From Cepaea nemoralis (taxonomy: Eukaryota > Mollusca > Gastropoda > Stylommatophora > Helicidae), in assembly GCA_014155875.1 (NCBI GenBank), contig JACEFZ010002092.1:372001-436000 (forward strand): a stretch of DNA of 64,000 nt, written 5' to 3'. Positions 10,640-21,290 of this stretch are shown piece after piece. Both the position numbers and the translations under genes were made by a program. The notes under the pieces were generated by a model that was given only the letters and a program-made list of their open reading frames with translations, did not search any database and was not told where the DNA came from. Position 1 is the stretch's first letter. Each line of letters begins with the position of its first letter.

Positions 10640-12740
10640 ACATCTGATTAAGTCTGATGATGATTATAAATTGTGTTAACCATCACTTAAAAGGAGAAGT
10701 AAATTTATATCTTTGGACCAAGCTGACACATCTTTTTGTAAGTAATCGAAAAAAACCATTTACATGCCTTGAGGCATATGGTGCTAGCGCCATATTGTCA
10801 CCTTGGGCCACCTTGATTTCCTAACAATACTGTGTACATTTTATTATTTGCACTGAAAATTTGCTTATTTGTTTAGTTATATTTCTTTTCACAGAAGTAG
10901 TACAAATAGTATTTTAACAAACTAAAATATGTGTTTTTCTTGATTATTCTTTCATGCTATAAAAATCTGCCCTGTTGTTTAGTGCTGCAGTTGTGTGATG
11001 GCCACTATCAGTTAGAAATATTTTATCGTATTGACCCAAAACACATGCTAACTCAGCATAATGTACATGGTATGCGTACAGACATATATAATTACAATCG
11101 CATGCTGTCAGCATAAACATAATCACCAATGTTTTACCTCATGAAGAGTATTTATTGGATACAATATTCATCAAATTGCCATCACAATCACCACTAACTT
11201 TGTCATGATCATCATTGCTTTATATTTCTCATGGAACTTTGGTTGCTGTCCTTAACTTTCTTTTTTGTGATGTTTTATATTTTTCTTATTGCTTTCTTAT
11301 TGGACCTATGAATATGTTTAATTGTTGCCTATTGAGTACTTATTGTATCCAGTTCATTTTTTGTTTTCTAGTTTAGACAAATCTGAGTTGATTTATGTCT
11401 GTCTGTCCATCTTCCCTCCACCTTTCAATTTTTTGCACACTTTAAATGTTTCTTTAATATGGTTAACATGATTTTAAGGACGATATGGTTGCAATGATGA
11501 CAGTCTGTTTCTGTACCTTTGCGGCAATTAAAATTAAAGTTATAGGTGTTTGACATATTAATATTCCAATGTGCCAGTGCACCACAGATAAACTTTGTTG
11601 TGTGTGCGTGCGTGCATGCAGAGTGGGGTAGGGTAAATAAGTCTGGCAGAATTTCCAGGTGCTAAATTCAACATACTTTTCATGTGAAACAACAGTAGTG
11701 TTATTTGTAATATCACTGACCAGATTATTTACATGCTTCTGTAGTAAAATACTGAAATGTGAGTCAGCATGCCAGACTATCATAATTATACTGTATAGAT
11801 TCAAGAGTCCCTCTGGGCATTGAGCTCAAGTCTGTTGACAATGAAATAACTGACACCTGTGGAGGAAACATGACCTACCTGGATAATCTCGGCTATTGTG
11901 TGTGTGTGATGTTCCTGAATCACGACCTGGTTATGTCCCAGTATGCAGCTCTAAGTTGTGAAGTTCCAGTCTCACTCACCTCTGTCTGCCTGCCTGCTTG
12001 CTTGTCTCCCTGCCTCTCTCTGTCTCTATGTCTGTCTTTGTGTCACCCTGTCTGTCTGTATCTCTGTCCCTCTCATGCTCTGTATGTTTCTGTCTTTCTG
12101 CTCTCCGTTTCTGTCTCTTTCTCTCTCACACACACATGCCCCGGCAACAGGTCACCCTGGTGCCTGAATGTGCAACCATTTCCTGAGCCCATATTTGCAA
12201 AACAATATGCTGGCTCCTGAGAAAAATGGGCTGGCACTTGATTTGTGTTATTTCTTTTTACCTCTGTATATATGTATATGTCTGTGTGTGTGTGTGTGTA
12301 TGACTCTCTCTCGCTCTGTTTGATTGAATGAATGAACTGACTGATATCTGATCATAATATATCCTCCTGCTGATCCATGTTTCTCTTATCCAGATGACAA
12401 ACATTATCCATTGTTTGCAACTGGTTTTAGTCCCAGTGGTCTCAACAAATATATACTGTGCCCACACTGAAGCCAGGCACAATCCAGTACACCTGAAGCT
12501 AAAAAAAACACATACAATCAATTAGAGTTCTCAAACCTTTGTCTGAGTTTATTTGCTTGAACTGCATCAACTTTATATAAACGACTGTTGGTGACAAAGC
12601 AGTTAAATACTGTAAACTATGAAAAGCTGCATTATTGGATCACATGCAGACCAGTTTAGTCAATGCCAGCAATTGTTTTTCTATACATAGAAAAGCTGAT
12701 CTCTATTGACACGCTGAAAGTATATGTATGTATGTGCATG
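10640..12740. other. intron 1 sequence with simple-sequence patches only
   Basis: No gene or repeat family recognised. A pyrimidine-rich (CTGT/CTCT)n patch lies at about 11980-12130 and a short (TG)n at 12283-12298. Open frames here arise from low-complexity sequence. Confidence 0.55.
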
Positions 12741-12749
12741 TAGTTTGAA

Positions 12750-12965
12750 GCCATGGTAGCATAGCACTTGCTGGCTTCAAACTGGCCTGTGGCTTAGGAG
12801 ATCGTGAGACACAGTTTCATAATTCCCGGTGTACAGAGTGGAGGGTTTGAAATCAGCTGAGGGCAGTTTGGAAGTAGACCACTTCATGTTGATTTTAATA
12901 GTCGAGGTGTCGGCCATTCAGATAGCATGTTAAGCTGCAGAACTACCATTGCCTAGTAAATGACT
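12750..12965 (+). mobile_element. SINE family B copy
   Basis: A tRNA-like head (CCATGGTAGCATAGCACTTG) is followed by the family-B central domain: GGAAGTAGACCACTTCATG, TTGATTTTAATAG, GGTGTCGGCCAT, and CATTGCCTAGTAAATGACTAAC at the end. Diverged from the 40794 and 56441 copies. Confidence 0.55.
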
Positions 12966-12994
12966 AACAGTTAATAAATGCTGGGACTTTGTTT

Positions 12995-13085
12995 GTTAGT
13001 TAGTTAGTTAGTCGCGGTTCCAACATCACAGCAACAGGTCGTCCCCATTATGCTCCGTTCCTGTGCCAGTGAATATCACTTTTTC
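12995..13085 (-). mobile_element. retroposon family E, short 5'-truncated copy
   Basis: Begins with (GTTA)n on the + strand (the 3' tail of a minus-strand element), then the family-E segment CGGTTCCAACATCACAGCAAC, CGTCCCCATTATGCTCCGTT and GTGCCAGTGAATATCAC. Identity with the copies at 17664 and 48690 stops near 13080, so only the 3' end was inserted. Confidence 0.75.
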
Positions 13086-13109
13086 ACATAGAACTAACTG
13101 GTTGTGGTT

Positions 13110-13600
13110 TTAGCAGTGCTAAATTAAGGGCTATGTACCAAGTGTGGGTTGATAGATTCTAAATTAGGGGTATTGAACCAAGTGTGGTTGCCATACTAAA
13201 ATTGGGGTTACTGCACCAAATGTTTGATACATTCTAAATTAGGGGCACTGTACCAAACATGACTGTCACATTCTAAATTATGGGGACTATACCAAATGTG
13301 ACTGGCATGTGCTAAATTAGGACTACTGTACCAAATATGATTGTCACATGTTAAATTAGAAGTATTGTACCAAATATGTGTGGCACATTCTAAATTAGAT
13401 GTACTGTACCAAATATGTGTGGCACATTCTAAATTAGATGCGACTGTCGCATGCCAAATTAGGGGTACTGTGCCAAATGTGATTGGGACATGCTGAATTA
13501 GGAGCACTATACCAAATGTCATTGACCCACGCTAAACTAGATGTACTGTACCAAATGTGATTGGCACATGCTGAATTAGGAGCACTACCAAGTGTGGGAA
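13110..13600. repeat. minisatellite, about 38-42 bp units
   Basis: About eleven diverged units of the pattern 'CTAAATTAGGGGTACTGTACC' followed by 'AAATGTGATTGGCACATG'. Minus-strand open frames with repeated HIWYS/NLEC words come from this periodicity and are not genes. Confidence 0.9.
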
Positions 13601-13855
13601 CTATGGTAGTCCATTGCCTTGCACCCTTGCCTGCTGGCCTTGTGGTTATGTGTTCAAATTCTCTTTGAGGTTGGGATTTTTCTTTCATTGACCAGGTCGA
13701 ACCAGCCTAAAAATAGGTACCAGGAAGTTATCTGGAAAATGAAGACAACTAGTGTAGTATGAGCACATTACCCACTGAGTGCCGATTGGCCTAAAGATGA
13801 GACTAGCACCATTAACTCAGTACACCTTTATGGCGTCAAAAGGGATAATTTACTT
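13601..13855 (+). mobile_element. SINE family C copy
   Basis: A weak tRNA-like head with a B-box-like TGTGTTCAAATTC is followed by the shared body: ACCAGGTCGAACCAGCCTAA, ATAGGTACCAGGAAGTTATC, ACATTACCCACTGAGTGCCG, ATTGGCCTAAAG. It is one of the more complete copies in the window. Confidence 0.7.
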
Positions 13856-13869
13856 TAAAAAAATATCAA

Positions 13870-14110
13870 GTAGTGGCTGGTAGGTGCTAAATTAAGATAC
13901 TGTACCAAGTGTAGGCTGAGAACTGTACCAAGTATTGGCTGGATACTATACCATATGTAGGCTGATTACTATACTAAATATAGGCTGGCTACTGTACGAA
14001 GTGTGGGTTAATTACTAAATCAAATATAGGCTGGCTACTGTACCAAGTGTAAGCTGATTACTATACCAAATATAGGCTGGCTACTGTACCAAGTGTAGGC
14101 TTTTAGTGTG
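13870..14110. repeat. minisatellite of 'GGCTGGCTACTGTACC / AAGTGTAGGCTGATTACTA' units
   Basis: About seven units of alternating ~19-bp and ~38-bp periodicity, apparently related to the neighbouring 13110-13600 array (both contain TACTGTACCAA.TGT). Confidence 0.85.
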
Positions 14111-14400
14111 GCACCCCCCGAGTTGGGGGGGGGGGGGGGAATTAAGATTATTTCAAGATCGCATTAATACAAGAACCAGTTACTTGATATTGTTTTTCCA
14201 TCGAAATTTTACGGTTCTGTACTTCTCGCCCTAATGAAATTCGTTTTATAAGTAGACTCGCAAATCACGTTTTATGTAGACGTCTAGACTTGTTCTAGTA
14301 TGTGTTATTAAATTTAGCTTCCATTTTTATGTATACTGTGTAAGGGTGGGGGGGATTTATAGGGAGGAAATTCGAAAGGGGGGGGGGGGGGGGAAATGAT
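14111..14400. repeat. two G homopolymer runs in unique sequence
   Basis: G runs at about 14125-14139 and 14379-14393, with further G-rich patches at 14346-14353. Such tracts can form G-quadruplexes, but no function is implied here. Confidence 0.8.
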
Positions 14401-14439
14401 GTTCTGAACATACGGTAAAGGGGGGCATGGGCCAAAAAA

Positions 14440-15140
14440 GGTTGAGAACCATTGATCTAAATGATGTATGCTAGAACCACTGTATACTGTAAATGCCAGT
14501 TGTGTACTATGCTGGTTGTGTACACTATACTATACCAGTTGTATATGATATAATGATTGTGTATACTATACAGGTTGTGCACATATACCAGTTGTGTAGC
14601 AGTACACTGTACACTTTATATACCATTTGTGCATGATATACTGGTTGTGTATGCTATAACAGTTGTGTGTACTATACTGGTTATGTATTCTATACCAGTT
14701 GTGTATACTAGAACCACTGTACACTTTAGATACCATTTGTGCATGCTATACTGGTTATGTATCATATACCAGTTGTATATGCTGTTCCGTTTGTGTATAC
14801 TTCTTCTTCTGTGTTCATCCTGATTTTTTTTTTTTCCGGACGTGATTGCGTTGTGCCTGTTTACAGCAGAGCTGCGTTCATGCGCCGTTAGGCCGACACA
14901 TCCGACTTCTGCTGGCATTTGTTGACCGGGTTAACCTTCCCGGGCGTTTGTGTATACTATACCAGTTGTGCATGCTATACTGGTTGTGTATACTATACTA
15001 GTTGTGTATATTATACCAGCTGTGTATAGTTGTGCAAGCTGTGTATACTATACTGGTTGTGCAAGCTGTATCGCTCTTTATACTACACCAGTTGTGTATA
15101 CTACTCTAGCTGTCTATACTATACCAGATGTAGCTAGTAG
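14440..15140. repeat. minisatellite, ~19-bp units, split by a SINE
   Basis: Units resemble TGTGTATACTATACCAGTT. The array is interrupted at 14802-14944 by SINE family D and resumes with the same unit, so the SINE came later. Confidence 0.9.
14802..14944 (-). mobile_element. SINE family D, 143 bp, with exact target duplication
   Basis: Flanked by the 14-bp direct repeat CGTTTGTGTATACT (14788-14801 and 14945-14958). On the minus strand it runs from CCCGGGAAGGTTAACCCGG to a (GAA)n tail, passing GGATGTGTCGGCCTAACGGC, CTCTGCTGTAAACAGGCAC and an A-rich stretch. The same element lies at 20348-20491 (also with target duplication) and about 62915-63050. Confidence 0.9.
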
Positions 15141-15664
15141 ATTAATTGAAGCGGGGTGGAAATACCTGTGTCACATGTGGCAGACATAAACTAGATTGTG
15201 TGACATTAAACAGCTATGCTACTCACTGTATTTAGATAAACAGATAAAATGTAGGCTGCCTTTCATGGACTGGAATCTTGCTAATCTGTGATGGAATTCA
15301 TACATGTTACTATGTTATCACAGAGCTGTTGTAAGCTTTATTAGAATGTGTGTAGTTTTCCCATCTCATTAACATTCACTTTGCTATGGACAGTGCAACC
15401 AACCTGGAACTAATTTCTCAAACATTACAATTGCTAGGTGTATGCCTTGAGCGACAACTTCCTTATATAAGTGGTTGAAGTGGCTCAGACAGTCTTAGAT
15501 TCAAGTTTCCACTTCTTCAGCCCACCCCCTTCCACATGATATAGGATTTAAAGTTACATTTGTCTAGCTAATAGTGCTGTGATAATTTCATTTATTGTAT
15601 ATTGTACTTCTCAACGTTTGCTAATTGTAGTGATTAAAATTTATTTGGAGGCAATCTTAACAAT
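15141..15664. other. intron 1 sequence, no feature recognised
   Basis: No coding, RNA or repeat signal recognised. Confidence 0.6.
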
Positions 15665-16130
15665 GTATATTTTGCCAGGTAAATATAACTTGATATTAAC
15701 ATTAATAAGTGCTATATAGAACCTGTTTTGCTGTATGGCAGTGAATCTTGGAATGTAAATTAATAAATTGGGTAGAACTTGGAAGCAACAGAGATGTGGT
15801 TCCTTAGGTGAATGTTGCAAATACCTTGGACTGCCAGAGTAACTAACAACAAAAGAGGCTGAAAGAGGCTAATGAAACTAGAATATTATGTACAACAATA
15901 AGAAAGAGACAAACAGCTTTCTTTGGTCATGTGATGAGAAGAGAGGCATTGGAGAACATCATGATGACCGGAGAGATCGAGGGGAAGAGAGGCAGAGCCG
16001 ACCAAGAGAAATGATGGTGGATGGATTGAGATGGTGGCATGGAGGAATATCATCAGCAGAGTTGATCCAGAAAACCAAAGACCAAGATATATGGAGAGAA
16101 ATGAATGCCAACACCAGATGATTACATTTA
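15665..16130 (+). pseudogene. LINE C-terminal fragment
   Basis: Broken frames read EPVLLYGSESWN, then PWTARVTN, then TIRKRQTAFFGHVMRREALENI and a basic GKRGR / WHGGISSAELIQKTKDQDIW tail. This is the usual C-terminus of an endonuclease-reverse transcriptase LINE. The tail closely matches the intact frame at 62098-62298 and the minus-strand copy at 43800-44060. The element is 5'-truncated and carries frameshifts. Confidence 0.85.
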
Positions 16131-16138
16131 TGTTGGCT

Positions 16139-16306
16139 TGAGATAGGTCCTGCAGTACTGATGTCAGATTAGATGCATTGATTGAGACAAGTAAACCTAC
16201 ATTTAAACAAGCCACAAACAATAGGTTCTGCAGTACTGATGTCAGATTAGATACATTGATTGAGACAAGTAAACCTAAATGTAAACAAGCCACAAACAGT
16301 AGGTTC
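16139..16306. repeat. two direct copies of an ~80-bp unit
   Basis: The run from GGTTCTGCAGTACTGATGTC to AACAAGCCACAAACA occurs twice in tandem (about 16146-16218 and 16228-16300) with few differences. The second copy leads into the left arm of the palindromic element described next. Confidence 0.85.
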
Positions 16307-16655
16307 TGCAGCGTGTTGTCTGGCATATATCGCCACATCTCATCAGGGACATAATGTAAATTTTGACAATAGATTAATCCTTTTCTGGGTGAAATATATA
16401 ACACTTATAGTCACTGATCTGTACACATGTGGAGAATTTGAGATCTGCGGTTGTGCAGTGGTTAGCACTCTTGCCTGGCAGTCAAGGGTATTAAAGGCTG
16501 ATACAATATCTGTGACTACTATATTATGTATTTCAGCCAGAAAAGGATTTGTCTGTTCACTTCATATAATATCTAACCCTGCAGTTGTTGTGAAATATGC
16601 CTGGCAACACATTGTGTAGCCTATTATTTCTAGCTTCTTTGTTCAAATTCACAAA
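16290..16655. mobile_element. diverged long-armed hairpin MITE copy
   Basis: Left arm about 16298-16352 (TGTCTGGCATATATCGCCAC, CATCAGGGACATAATG) and right arm about 16588-16652 (GAAATATGCCTGGCAACAC, TTGTTCAAATTCAC) match the arms of the palindrome at 42220-42443. The spacer is longer (about 235 bp). It includes a tRNA-like stretch near 16448-16485 (GTTGTGCAGTGGTTAGCACT), possibly a SINE head inserted between the arms. Confidence 0.55.
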
Positions 16656-16849
16656 GGGAGTACATTGCTTAAATATAAATTGTTCTCTTGTGCTGGTAAT
16701 AACCCAGCCGTGTTTGCAACATCTTAGAGTAACTGGGTATCCCAATGTGGTTTTACTGTCAAGGTTTGATCAGTTTGCCATTTGTGTAAGTCAGAGACCC
16801 TTATTGTCTTAGGTGTATTGGGTATATATGATGCTGAGTCCCATATTTT

Positions 16850-16985
16850 TATTCACCAGTTATCACTTAATGGGTGATGTAGTCAATATTATGTTGTCTG
16901 CCTTTACTGTTTGGAACATTTCCTGGTTCCCACTAAAGGATTTGTGAGTGGTTGATACAGTTCCAGTGTAGTGTGTCAAAGTAAA
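16850..16985 (-). mobile_element. SINE family C fragment
   Basis: Reverse of the family-C block: ATCACTTAATGGGTGATGTA, GTCAATAT, then GGAACATTTCCTGGTTCCCA. Head not recognisable. Confidence 0.55.
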
Positions 16986-17084
16986 AGTGGACTCTGTCAT
17001 TTGGTTCACGGGTGCATGTTTTTCATAGACCCTTAGGAGTCATTCACTGGAGATATGGAATTTGTGCTGTATGCTACACTTTTC

Positions 17085-17385
17085 ACAGGCCGCTCTGCGG
17101 AAGGAAGACCAAACCATATGGGATAGATCCTAGTGCAATGAAGTCTTGCCGTTAATTCTTTTAATCCTGCAAGGAAAAGTGTCTTTGGTTTTAGATATCC
17201 AAGAGTTTTGTAGCATTACATAAGATTGTTGTTAGAGATCCAGCGGTCTTGTAGCATTACGAGATTGGGATTTACAGACCCATGGGTCTTGTAGCATTAT
17301 ATGAGATTGTTCTTATGGATCCAGGGGTCTTGTAGCATTACATGCGATTGTTCTTAGATATCCAAGGGTCTTGTAGTATTACATG
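17085..17385. repeat. shared 75-bp block followed by ~60-bp minisatellite
   Basis: 17090-17165 (CGCTCTGCGGAAGGAAGACC, CCATATGGGATAGATCC, GTGCAATGAAGTC) recurs at about 21808-21875. After it come about four units of the pattern 'CCAAGGGTCTTGTAGCATTA' / 'CATGAGATTGTTCTTAGA'. Confidence 0.75.
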
Positions 17386-17663
17386 ACAGTTGACGTTGTA
17401 TAAGAGCATCATATGAGAAAGACGGCTCAGAAGGGAGTGATTAGAGAGTCTGGACGATACTCAAGGTATATGGGAAAAGCTAGACTGACTATTAATCAAA
17501 TTGCTGCTGGAATAATCAGCATGGGAACTATTTGCTGGCTTTTGAAGACAGGGAAAGAGCAAAGTGTGGGAAAGTCCAGATTGCAGTATTGTTGATTCTT
17601 AAATTCAGTATTCAGAAGTGAGAATGTCCATACAGATTCAGAAGTCTTGTAGGAGTACATAAG

Positions 17664-18076
17664 TTAGTCAGCCAGTCAGTTGCGGTTCCAACTTCACGGC
17701 AACGGTTCACCCCATAATGTTCCATTCTCTGTGCCAATGAATATCACACAAAATACTCCTCACTGTCCCATGTGAAAAGTGCAACAGACAGCAGTCCCAA
17801 CAAACCAACAGTTCGCACAGGCATACATTCATAAGGTCACTGCCAGAATGCCAACACAACAGTCCACCACTAAAATTACAGTTAATCGACAATGGATGTA
17901 ACACTCACTAGAAAACCAGCAATTGCACACCATTACTGCATAAGGCAAAGCTGTCTGCCATTTTTCTGAACATGCAGTTCACAATACAAACAACTATGGA
18001 CAGATGTTGCGATTCAAAATCCACAGCTCACAGTGTTGCTGCACGCACTACATTCAGTAGCTAGGCGACGGAACCA
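17664..18076 (-). mobile_element. retroposon family E, 413 bp, with 14-bp target duplication
   Basis: Exactly bounded by TAGGAGTACATAAG (17650-17663 and 18077-18090). The low-coordinate end has a degenerate GTTA/GTCA repeat, the 3' tail of a minus-strand element. The body matches 48690-49303: CGGTTCCAACTTCACGGCAA, GTGCCAATGAATATCACAC, CTCACAGTGTTGCTGC, GGCGACGGAACCA. It lacks about 100 bp present at the 5' end of the 48690 copy, so it is 5'-truncated. No coding capacity is seen. Confidence 0.9.
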
Positions 18077-18090
18077 TAGGAGTACATAAG

Positions 18091-18640
18091 ACATGTGTCT
18101 GATGTTCTTTTTCTCTACTTTGTTACATGGGGCTGAAATTAGTCCTCATAATTTGTGTGAACAAGTTAGTCACTTTCCATAAACAATTAAGAATAATACT
18201 TACAAATTTTAACATATAAGACTTGAACAAACAAGACACATCTGTATATAGAATTGATATAATTATATCTAAATAACAAACAGTATATTGGTTTTAGATA
18301 TAATTGTATTAATTAATCAGAAGAGGATAAAGTGTTGATTTACTTGTAAGTCTGACAAGTTCTGCATCTCTAATGCGATCAGCCACGTCAATTCTCACCT
18401 ATTGAATGTTATTGATTACTGTTGTTCATGACTATTTAATTACACTTGGGACCCTTTGAACTTCTCGTGGTACTTACTGTGGGCCGTCTTTTCATTGGTC
18501 TTTGTAACATTCATCTGCCTGATGCCAGCAGGTGGAGTAAATGCCTGTGGAAATCAATTTGTCACATGCGTGGTTTGCAGTTGTGTTGCTCTCTTCATTC
18601 GTGTGTTGTGGTTTTGTTGGTGCTCCGAGGATTACAACAG
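18091..18640. other. intron 1 sequence, no feature recognised
   Basis: AT-rich. Short overlapping open frames at 18446-18706 show only low-complexity hydrophobic residues and no motif. Confidence 0.55.
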
Positions 18641-19130
18641 AAATATTCTCATATTTTTTATCATTTACTTGTTGGATTAATACAAAGATTCTTATATGTG
18701 TCATAATTTACTGATAGATTACAACAGAGAGATTCTTATACTTGTCACAATTTACTGATGAACAGATCTGGTTATAACAGAAAGATTCTTATATTCATAT
18801 TACTATACTGTTGGATGACAACAGAAAGATTCTTTTACTTGTCATAATTTACTGTTGGATGACAACAGAAAGATTCTTTTACTTGTCATCATTTACTGTT
18901 GGGTGACAACAGAAAGATTTTTAACTTGTCATAATTAACTGTTGGATTACAACAGAAAGATTAATTTACTTGTCATATTTACTGTTGGATGACAACAGAA
19001 AGATTCTCATACTTCTCATAATTTACTGTTGGATTAGAACAGAAAGATTTTCATACTTGTCATAATTTACTGTTGTATGACAACAGGGAGAAGATTCTTA
19101 TACTTGTCATAATTTACTGTTGAATATGGC
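18641..19130. repeat. minisatellite, ~60-bp units
   Basis: About eight diverged units of 'TACTTGTCATAATTTACTGT' + 'TGGATGACAACAGAAAGATT'. Confidence 0.9.
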
Positions 19131-19901
19131 CATGTTTATTCTGCATCACATTTGTAATTTCATTTCTGTCTTTTCCTTGTTGATACACAAGAACATCATC
19201 AGCAAATCATATGACTAACTACCAAATCTGAGCATCACAATCATCTGGAACATGGCACCAGCTATTCTTCTAATGACAAGAGGGTGCTTATTCATTCAGT
19301 AGCATGTCCTTTGCAGAACCACGCTCCCATAACAACCTTCCAGAAAACTTCTCGATCATAAGCAAGATGTCCCTCATCAGATGCGCTCATCTGGAGAGAT
19401 CATCTGCCACATCCTGCACCCATCTTCTCTTTGGCCTTCTTCTTCTTCTTTTTCCAGGCATATACCCCTCCATTATTGTTCTCTCCAAACTTTCATGATG
19501 TTTCAAGTGACCAGAATAGTTCAATTTTCTTTGTTTTATCGTCTTGAATAGCCAACCTTCTTCAGTATTCAGATCTTGTCATATGGATGCATTTGTTCTT
19601 TTCTGTATCCAAGATATTCTTAGAACCCATCTATAACATTTATATTCCAAAGCATTTATTTGCTGTTCAGCTTGTTTAGTAAGTGTCCAGGTCTCACAGG
19701 CATATGTTGCAATGGGTAAGATGCATGGTCTTAAATATCTAATTTTTGTAGGTCTATCTGTCCCACGCCACAATTTATTCAGTTTTAGTTTTTGAAGAGC
19801 AATAGATATTTTGTCTTTTAATTTATTTCATTGTGTCACCATTGTTGGTAATCAATAACCCAAGATATTCACAATTTTCCACCACCTACAATTTTTCCTC
19901 A

Positions 19902-20783
19902 TTAACCCTCTACAGGGCAGACGTTTGTCCATTTTGTAGCCCTGAACGGGCAAGAAGAATTTTGAGGTTCAGTACAATTTCGGGTTACGTTAGTAAAATC
20001 ATCACATAAAAGGTGTTAGCCAACCGATTTTACTTAAATAAAAAACAAAATGAAGTAAAAAGCATGCAGAGTATTTTACTTAGTGAATGTTCCGGGTAAT
20101 CCACACATGAACACAAATATTTACAAAATACAACATATTGTTTGTGATTGTCGGTCATTTATACGGCAATTTACAAACACATTATCAGAATCACTTTCTT
20201 TAAAGTCTGACTCACGACTGCTAACGCAAAGTAACTTTCTTTAAAGTCTGACTCATGACTGCTAACGCAAAGTAATGCTAATCACTGATATCTAGCTCTG
20301 ATTCAGTCAAATTCATGCACGTAAATTTCACTTAAATTGAACCCAGCCCGGGAAGGTTAACCCGGTCAACAAATGCCTGCAGAAGTCGGATGTGTCGGCC
20401 TAACGGCGCAAGAACACAGCTCTGCTGTAAACAGGCACAACGCAATCACATCCGGAAAAAAAAACTCCGGATGAACGAAGAAGAAGAAGAAGAACCCAGC
20501 GAAATCTCCACTATCACTTGAAGAATCGTCAAAATCTGTTTTGAAAAACTAAGCGTAAAAATCCCGAAAACTATAAACAAAATCCGTTCAAATTCATAGT
20601 ACACACTTGAAAATGGCGGCCACGTTGTCAAGCTATCGGGGGAATCCAAAGTAGACAATCGGAAATCTCAGAAAGTCATGCGGTCGCGTTTTTACAATGC
20701 TAGTAGTAGCTCAGACGTATTCAGATGATTTGCTCGTTCCGGAGTTCGGACGCTTTGGGACGATTTGGCCGGTAAAGGGTTAA
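19902..20783. mobile_element. piggyBac-type MITE, copy 1 (with nested SINE)
   Basis: Bounded by TTAA at 19902-19905 and 20780-20783. Inside these, the ends are inverted repeats: CCCTCTACAGGGC... at the left, ...GGTAAAGGG at the right. TTAA duplications and CCC/GGG termini are the hallmark of piggyBac transposons. No transposase frame is seen, so it is non-autonomous. Interior blocks (GGTGTTAGCCAACCGATTTT, ACACAAATATTTACAAAATA, ATACGGCAATTTACAAACAC, ATGGCGGCCACGTTGTCAAG) match copy 2 at 51851-52549. Without the 153 bp contributed by the SINE and its duplication it would be about 729 bp. Confidence 0.9.
20348..20491 (+). mobile_element. SINE family D, 144 bp, nested in the MITE
   Basis: Flanked by GAACCCAGC (20339-20347 and 20492-20500). 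The empty site is visible in MITE copy 2 near 52254-52262 (GAACCTAGC present once). Begins CCGGGAAGGTTAACCCGG and ends in (GAA)n, as in the copy at 14802-14944. Confidence 0.93.
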
Positions 20784-21290
20784 CATATATTTCTTTCTCC
20801 ATGTTAGTTTTATCTGTATGGATTATCTTTGATTTTGCTATGATGATAGATATAAGTTGTTTTTTTCACTACTCTTTTGGGTTGAGGTTGTTAGTTTTTC
20901 TTTACCAATCTGTGATATTCATAGTATTACTGTATCATCAGCATATCGAATCTCTGGTATTTCATGACCACAGATATTTAAGTTATCATATTGCTCCTTG
21001 GTTATATCATCTCTGATATATTTCGGCGTACAGGTTAAACAAATAGGGGGACAGCACACATCCCTGATGGACTCCTTGCTTGATGTCAAACCATGTCAGT
21101 CTGATGTCTCACCATCTATTCTAACCACTGCTTGTCGGTCTAGATAGAGCATTTTTATGAGTTGTACTACATGTGATGGAAAGAAGAAGATTCTCATTGA
21201 GCTTAATTATGTGCATGAGATAGTCAAAGGGCGTCCTGTTTTATGCATCTTCTAAGTCTATGTCTGCACATGTTGCCACGCCTGCATGAA

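Larger units (their letters stand above)
19300..21290 (-). pseudogene. LINE remnant (RT palm to C-terminus), interrupted by a MITE
   Basis: Read downward on the minus strand: a KAFD-like block near 21240, QAVVRIDGETSD, QGVHQGCVLSPYLFNLYAE (about 21020-21080), an IRYADDTVI catalytic motif near 20925-20950, then NEEKLEVVENCEYLGL-like sequence. After the MITE at 19902-20783 come ATYACETWTLTKQAEQQIN and KCYRWVLRISW (19579-19773), and a basic C-terminus near 19440. The frame on both sides of the MITE belongs to one domain, so the MITE inserted into the LINE. Many stops and shifts are present. Confidence 0.8.

Noticed and set aside
18446..18706. Hydrophobic open frame as a small membrane protein
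   Set aside because: Overlapping frames are equally open, no conserved motif, and it runs into a minisatellite.
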